A DNA stretch of 16,021 bases from an uncultured Bacillaceae bacterium (GTDB taxonomy: Bacteria > Bacillota > Bacilli > Bacillales > Cytobacillaceae): NCBI GenBank assembly GCA_937995745.1, contig CALKIU010000184.1:1-16021 (forward strand), in the 5' to 3' direction. How positions within the stretch are numbered: the first letter of the stretch is position 1; each line of letters begins with the position of its first letter. Positions 13,730 through 16,021 of this stretch are shown piece by piece. The notes under the pieces were generated by a model, which had not been told where the DNA came from, ran no database searches, and was given only the letters and a program-made list of their open reading frames with translations. The position numbers and the translations under genes are program-made.

Positions 13730-14575
13730 ATGAAAAGAATACTTTTGATTTTGGCGGCAGTCTTCCTTCTCGCCGGCTGCGGCGCTGAAGAAGCGAAGAA
13801 CGATGCAGGAGAAGGGAAAAAGAAAGAAACGCCGACGGAGCAGCTGGATGAGAAAGAAACGGATGACGGACCCAATATTGAAGAAGGGAACGATCCGGTC
13901 CGGGATGTGCCGCCTGAACCTATGTACCGTGTAAATCCGGTCACTTCATCCATCGAACCGATTGGCGACGCCAAAAAAGAGGTTGTGCTCTTGACATTTG
14001 ACGACGCCCCGGACCAATACGGTGTGGAAATCGCCAAAACATTAAAAGAACTCGGGGTCAACGCGATTTTCTTTGTCAACGGCCATTTTATCACTTCGGA
14101 TGAAGGAAAGGCGAAACTGAAGGAAATTTATGATATGGGCTTTGCGATCGGCAATCATACTTTTAACCACCCGAATTTGAAAAAGATTCCCGAAGAAAAG
14201 CAGCGGGAAGAAATTGTGAAACTGAACGATCTGATTGAAGAAGTGATTGGAGAACGTCCAAAATTTTTCCGCGCTCCGCATGGGGCCAACACTGATTTTT
14301 CGAAGCAGCTGGCCTTGGAAGAAGGCATGGTTGTCATGAACTGGACTTACGGTTTTGATTATTTTCCGCAATACATGGATGCGGAAAAGCTGAAAGAAGC
14401 CATGATAACGGGCAAGGGACCGGAAATCGGCGTAAACTACTCTTTGTTGAGACCGGGCGCAAATCTGTTGATGCACGATCGGGAGTGGACCAGCGCAGCG
14501 ATTGCCGATATCGTAAAAGGTTTGCAGGACCAAGGCTATGAAATTGTCGATCCGCATCTGATTGAAACACCTTGA
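13730..14575 (+). CDS. Polysaccharide deacetylase (NodB domain) lipoprotein
   Basis: A 281-residue lipoprotein with a carbohydrate esterase 4 domain, expected to remove N-acetyl groups from peptidoglycan or another surface glycan outside the membrane. The signal peptide ends LLAGC with Cys17 as lipid anchor; residues 18-80 are an acidic, Glu/Lys-rich tether. The NodB domain (about 82-275) shows motif 1 TFDDAP (D91 base, D92 metal), motif 2 HTFNHP (H143 and H147, metal), motif 3 RAPHGA (181-186), motif 4 around W205 and motif 5 LLMHD (246-250). Motif 1 has Ala93 where TFDDGP is typical. All catalytic residues are present, so it is probably active. ATG 13730 follows GGGGGT. The named family member (PgdA- or Pda-like) cannot be settled here. 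Confidence 0.9.
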   Translation: MKRILLILAAVFLLAGCGAEEAKNDAGEGKKKETPTEQLDEKETDDGPNIEEGNDPVRDVPPEPMYRVNPVTSSIEPIGDAKKEVVLLTFDDAPDQYGVEIAKTLKELGVNAIFFVNGHFITSDEGKAKLKEIYDMGFAIGNHTFNHPNLKKIPEEKQREEIVKLNDLIEEVIGERPKFFRAPHGANTDFSKQLALEEGMVVMNWTYGFDYFPQYMDAEKLKEAMITGKGPEIGVNYSLLRPGANLLMHDREWTSAAIADIVKGLQDQGYEIVDPHLIETP

Positions 14576-14594
14576 TTGACGGTTAGACAAAAGC

Positions 14595-14631
14595 GGGTGC
14601 CCGTCTCCGTCGTTGGACAGGCACCCTTTTT
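14595..14631. terminator. Bidirectional terminator after the deacetylase gene
   Basis: Stem GGGTGCC (14595-14601) / GGCACCC (14620-14626), extended inside by GTC/GAC, followed by five T. On the - strand the stem is followed by CGCTTTTGTC, so it can also end the convergent gene whose stop is 2 bases away. Confidence 0.88.
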
Positions 14632-14632
14632 G

Positions 14633-15079
14633 TTATTTTCTTTTATTAAAATACATGATTCTACCGTTGAATAAATGGAGTTCGCCTTGCAAATTTTTCG
14701 CTACAAATTTGGCGTATTCGGTAGCTTTGCCTTTATCTCCATATGTTGCCGTTTCCGGAAGGGTGAATTGAACGTAATATTGTTCTCGGACATTTCCTTC
14801 TTCGTCTTTGATTTCTTCTTTGTCCACGCCAATCATGATCAACTTATACCGGTCGTAATTTCCCTCTTCGTTTGCTTCAAGGTAAAACCATTTATCTTTT
14901 CCTTCCGGAGTTTCCTTAATGGTGTAAGGGAAAGCAGCATCTTCATATTTCCAACCGGTCTGTTCCCCGGTTTTTGTTGAAATGCGTATAAATTTGCGGA
15001 GAAGTTCTTTCACTTCTTCTACTGTAACGGAATCTTTTGCCGCACCGGGCACTAATTTTACGTAAGCGTGACTAGACAT
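14633..15079 (-). CDS. DUF1885-type protein of unknown function
   Basis: A 148-residue cytosolic protein. The N-terminus (SSHAYVKLVPGAAKDSVTVE) followed by a helix VKELLRKF and TGEQTGW resembles, from memory, the DUF1885 family of Bacillus and Geobacillus, for which a structural-genomics structure exists but no function. The middle (GKDKWFYLEAN, YDRYKLIMIGV, YYVQFTLPETAT) looks like alternating beta strands, then a helix KATEYAKFVAKNL and two short strands to the end. No signal peptide, membrane segment or catalytic motif is seen. The start ATG 15079 is preceded on the - strand by GGGGGATGG. It is divergent from the gene at 15267 and convergent with the deacetylase. Confidence 0.75.
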   Translation of the reverse strand: MSSHAYVKLVPGAAKDSVTVEEVKELLRKFIRISTKTGEQTGWKYEDAAFPYTIKETPEGKDKWFYLEANEEGNYDRYKLIMIGVDKEEIKDEEGNVREQYYVQFTLPETATYGDKGKATEYAKFVAKNLQGELHLFNGRIMYFNKRK

Positions 15080-15099
15080 CTTCCATCCCCCATTGTGAC

Positions 15100-15129
15100 A
15101 TACTAAAAATGTATTGTGATGGCCGGCAA
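15100..15129 (-). promoter_or_regulatory. Candidate promoter of the DUF1885 gene, with direct repeats
   Basis: On the - strand TTGCCG (15129-15124), an 18-base spacer and TAGTAT (15105-15100), 21 bases before the start. ATTGTGA occurs at 15092-15098 and 15113-15119 on the + strand, exactly 21 bases apart, one copy in the spacer and one just past the -10, which suggests a regulator bound on one face of the helix. Confidence 0.5.
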
Positions 15130-15199
15130 AATACCGCCTCTTTTATTCTAGCATTAATCAAAAATTTGCGACAACTTTTCGTCAAAAATAGTTATAACA

Positions 15200-15228
15200 T
15201 TGAATACAAGAAATAAATTTTGTATAAT
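15200..15228 (+). promoter_or_regulatory. Sigma-A promoter of the DUF3055 gene
   Basis: TTGAAT (15200-15205), a 17-base spacer and the consensus TATAAT (15223-15228), 38 bases before the start. One of the best promoters in the window. Confidence 0.75.
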
Positions 15229-15266
15229 TAAACTCCAAAAAATAAACCATTTCAGGAGGGGGTTCC

Positions 15267-15566
15267 ATGAAAGCGTTTGAAAAGTTGTATGAAGAGTTGG
15301 AAGATGCCAAAGTCCGTTTCGTGGGTTTTACCGACGGACAAAAACGCTTCGACTTCGCTATTTTGTATACCACCATGTTTTTTGGCAAGCCCCTTATCAT
15401 TTGCATGCAATCCAACCGCTGTGCACTCCTCGACTCGGAAGACCTCGAAAACATCGATTATATTCAGTCGGTTTTCAAGCCTTGTGAAGAACAGGAAGCT
15501 GTTTCCATTGCAGAATTTTTGAAAACAGCCATTCCCGAGACTCCCTTTGAGCCGCAATACGATTAA
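15267..15566 (+). CDS. DUF3055-type small protein of unknown function
   Basis: A 99-residue cytosolic protein. The pattern KLYEELEDAKVRFVGF, then FDFAILYTTMFFGKPLIICMQSNR, then LLDSEDL and a C-terminal helix AEFLKTAIPETP resembles, from memory, the DUF3055 family found across Bacilli. The middle hydrophobic strands are too short and too mixed for a membrane segment. ATG 15267 follows AGGAGGGGG, a very strong ribosome binding site, and the gene has its own consensus promoter and terminator, so it is a single-gene unit probably made at a fair level. Function not known to me. Confidence 0.75.
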   Translation: MKAFEKLYEELEDAKVRFVGFTDGQKRFDFAILYTTMFFGKPLIICMQSNRCALLDSEDLENIDYIQSVFKPCEEQEAVSIAEFLKTAIPETPFEPQYD

Positions 15567-15569
15567 CAG

Positions 15570-15597
15570 GCAGATCTGTCCGGATCTGCTTTTTTTT
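15570..15597 (+). terminator. Rho-independent terminator of the DUF3055 gene
   Basis: Stem GCAGATC (15570-15576) / GATCTGC (15583-15589) with a 6-base loop, then eight T. It begins 4 bases after the stop codon. Confidence 0.93.
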
Positions 15598-15625
15598 GTA
15601 CATTTTATTGTTAAATTGGCATAAG

Positions 15626-15719
15626 TGTATAACATAAATAATAATAGATATCTTTTTATGCCGAAAAAATATTAAATATGTTATACAATTTAGGCTTGAT
15701 TTATTAATAATGTTATATT
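15626..15719. promoter_or_regulatory. CcpN boxes upstream of the SR1-type RNA
   Basis: TATGTTATACA (15677-15687) fits the CcpN consensus TRTGHYATAYW (as I remember it) at all positions, and its exact reverse complement TGTATAACATA lies at 15626-15636, making an 11-base perfect inverted repeat 40 bases apart. A third copy, AATGTTATATT (15709-15719), fits ten of eleven and overlaps the -10 region. In B. subtilis CcpN represses sr1, gapB and pckA on sugars, so its presence here supports the SR1 assignment. Confidence 0.7.
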
Positions 15720-15724
15720 ATTAT
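15696..15724 (+). promoter_or_regulatory. Candidate promoter of the SR1-type RNA
   Basis: TTGATT (15696-15701), a 17-base spacer and TATTAT (15719-15724). One perfect CcpN box sits just upstream of the -35 and the third, imperfect box runs through the spacer to the -10. A second pair, TTGGCA (15616-15621) with TAATAA 17 bases on, has the inverted CcpN box in its spacer. Confidence 0.55.
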
Positions 15725-15781
15725 AGAATCGGGTTAGATAAAATCGCTTACAATTTTATTGAAAAGAGGGGAATTTATTTG

Positions 15782-15904
15782 ATGGGCATTCTCGTTTGCC
15801 AAACTTGTGATTCAACCATTGATTATTTTGAAGATGAAAAGGTGACTGTGCTTTACGCCAAATGCAACGGTTCATGCCGGAAAAAAGAAGAGGAAGAAAA
15901 GTAG
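15782..15904 (+). CDS. sr1P: SR1P-type GapA-binding peptide
   Basis: A 40-residue peptide that starts MGILVCQTCD, continues with YFEDEKVTVLY, and has Cys pairs C6-x2-C9 and C28-x3-C32, like a small zinc ribbon. B. subtilis SR1P (39 aa) has nearly the same first half, with VCQDC and the same YFEDEKVT block. SR1P binds glyceraldehyde-3-phosphate dehydrogenase GapA, stabilises the gapA operon mRNA, and promotes GapA-RNase J1 interaction. The last eight residues here are Lys/Glu only, unlike the B. subtilis tail, which I recall as Cys/Asp/Glu-rich. ATG 15782 follows AGAGGGGAA by 8 bases; the frame is open upstream to 15710 but without a ribosome binding site, and that part lies over the promoter. 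Confidence 0.88.
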   Translation: MGILVCQTCDSTIDYFEDEKVTVLYAKCNGSCRKKEEEEK

Positions 15905-15924
15905 GCTGTCCTTTCATATATTCG

Positions 15925-15962
15925 CAGCATGCTCTTAAAGAGTGTGCTGTTTCTTTTTTTTT
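15925..15962 (+). terminator. Rho-independent terminator of the SR1-type RNA
   Basis: Stem CAGCATGCTCT (15925-15935) / AGAGTGTGCTG (15939-15949), 11 base pairs with two wobbles and a 3-base loop, then TTTC and nine T. In the remaining 59 bases to the window edge I see no feature. Confidence 0.92.
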
Positions 15963-16021
15963 GCACGGCTGTGTTAAAGTTTAGTGTTGATTTTTAGTCA
16001 AAAAATAAGGAAACCGTAATT

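Larger units (their letters stand above)
15731..15962 (+). ncRNA. sr1: SR1-type dual-function small RNA (approximate ends)
   Basis: The interval from the predicted start point to the terminator is about 230 bases and contains the SR1P ORF (15782-15904), a layout like B. subtilis SR1 (205 nt), which lies in the same pdhD-speA neighbourhood. SR1 acts as a base-pairing RNA that lowers translation of ahrC and as the mRNA of SR1P. The assignment rests on the encoded peptide, the CcpN boxes and the terminator; base pairing to ahrC cannot be tested without that gene. The 5' end is inferred from the promoter. Confidence 0.7.

Noticed and set aside
1..16021. Mobile elements, CRISPR arrays, tRNA or rRNA genes, phage remnants
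   Set aside because: No transposase or integrase-like product, no regularly spaced repeats, no long terminal inverted repeats, and no tRNA- or rRNA-like sequence were seen.

Overview
The window looks like core chromosome of a Bacillaceae species. The gene content and local order (ykuJ, darB, ccpC, ktrC, rnjA, rpoY, ykrA, def, ykyA, pdhABCD and then an SR1P-type small gene) follow the Bacillus subtilis yku-ykr-pdh region, with many B. subtilis genes missing between ccpC and ktrC. Coding DNA is of moderate GC, intergenic DNA is AT-rich, and ribosome binding sites are strong and purine-rich. At least five genes start with GTG or TTG. I see no transposase, integrase, phage gene, tRNA, rRNA or CRISPR array. 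The exact genus cannot be read from the sequence; a moderately thermophilic Bacillus relative is only a guess.

Layout. 1-2564: end of ykuJ, then darB (c-di-AMP-binding CBS protein), ccpC (LysR regulator of citrate-cycle genes) and ktrC (K+ channel gating subunit), all on the + strand. 2574-2772: a strong bidirectional terminator and a cluster of GC-rich hairpins where ktrC and rnjA converge. 2777-4662: the coupled pair rpoY-rnjA (RNA polymerase epsilon subunit and RNase J1), - strand. 4663-5212: a gene-poor interval that holds an unannotated 23-codon, very basic ORF with a strong ribosome binding site and a perfect -10 box, followed by a hairpin. 5213-7636: a HAD phosphatase (ykrA) converging on peptide deformylase (def), then the lipoprotein ykyA. 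7683-13060: the pyruvate dehydrogenase operon pdhA-pdhB-pdhC-pdhD, preceded by about 410 bases of unusual leader and followed by a terminator. 13070-15079: a thioredoxin-like lipoprotein (-), a polysaccharide deacetylase lipoprotein (+) and a DUF1885-type protein (-). 15267-15566: a DUF3055-type protein. 15600-15962: a very likely SR1-type dual-function RNA that encodes a 40-residue SR1P peptide, with two perfect CcpN boxes in inverted orientation upstream and a good terminator.

How it fits together. The window combines central carbon metabolism (PDH complex, CcpC, SR1/SR1P) with RNA turnover (RNase J1) and c-di-AMP/potassium signalling (DarB, KtrC). In B. subtilis SR1P binds the glycolytic enzyme GapA and promotes its interaction with RNase J1, and SR1 is repressed by CcpN. 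The most interesting regulatory observation here is that CcpN-like boxes occur not only at the SR1 locus but also around the pdhA promoter. The best candidate for something undescribed is the short cationic ORF upstream of rpoY-rnjA.
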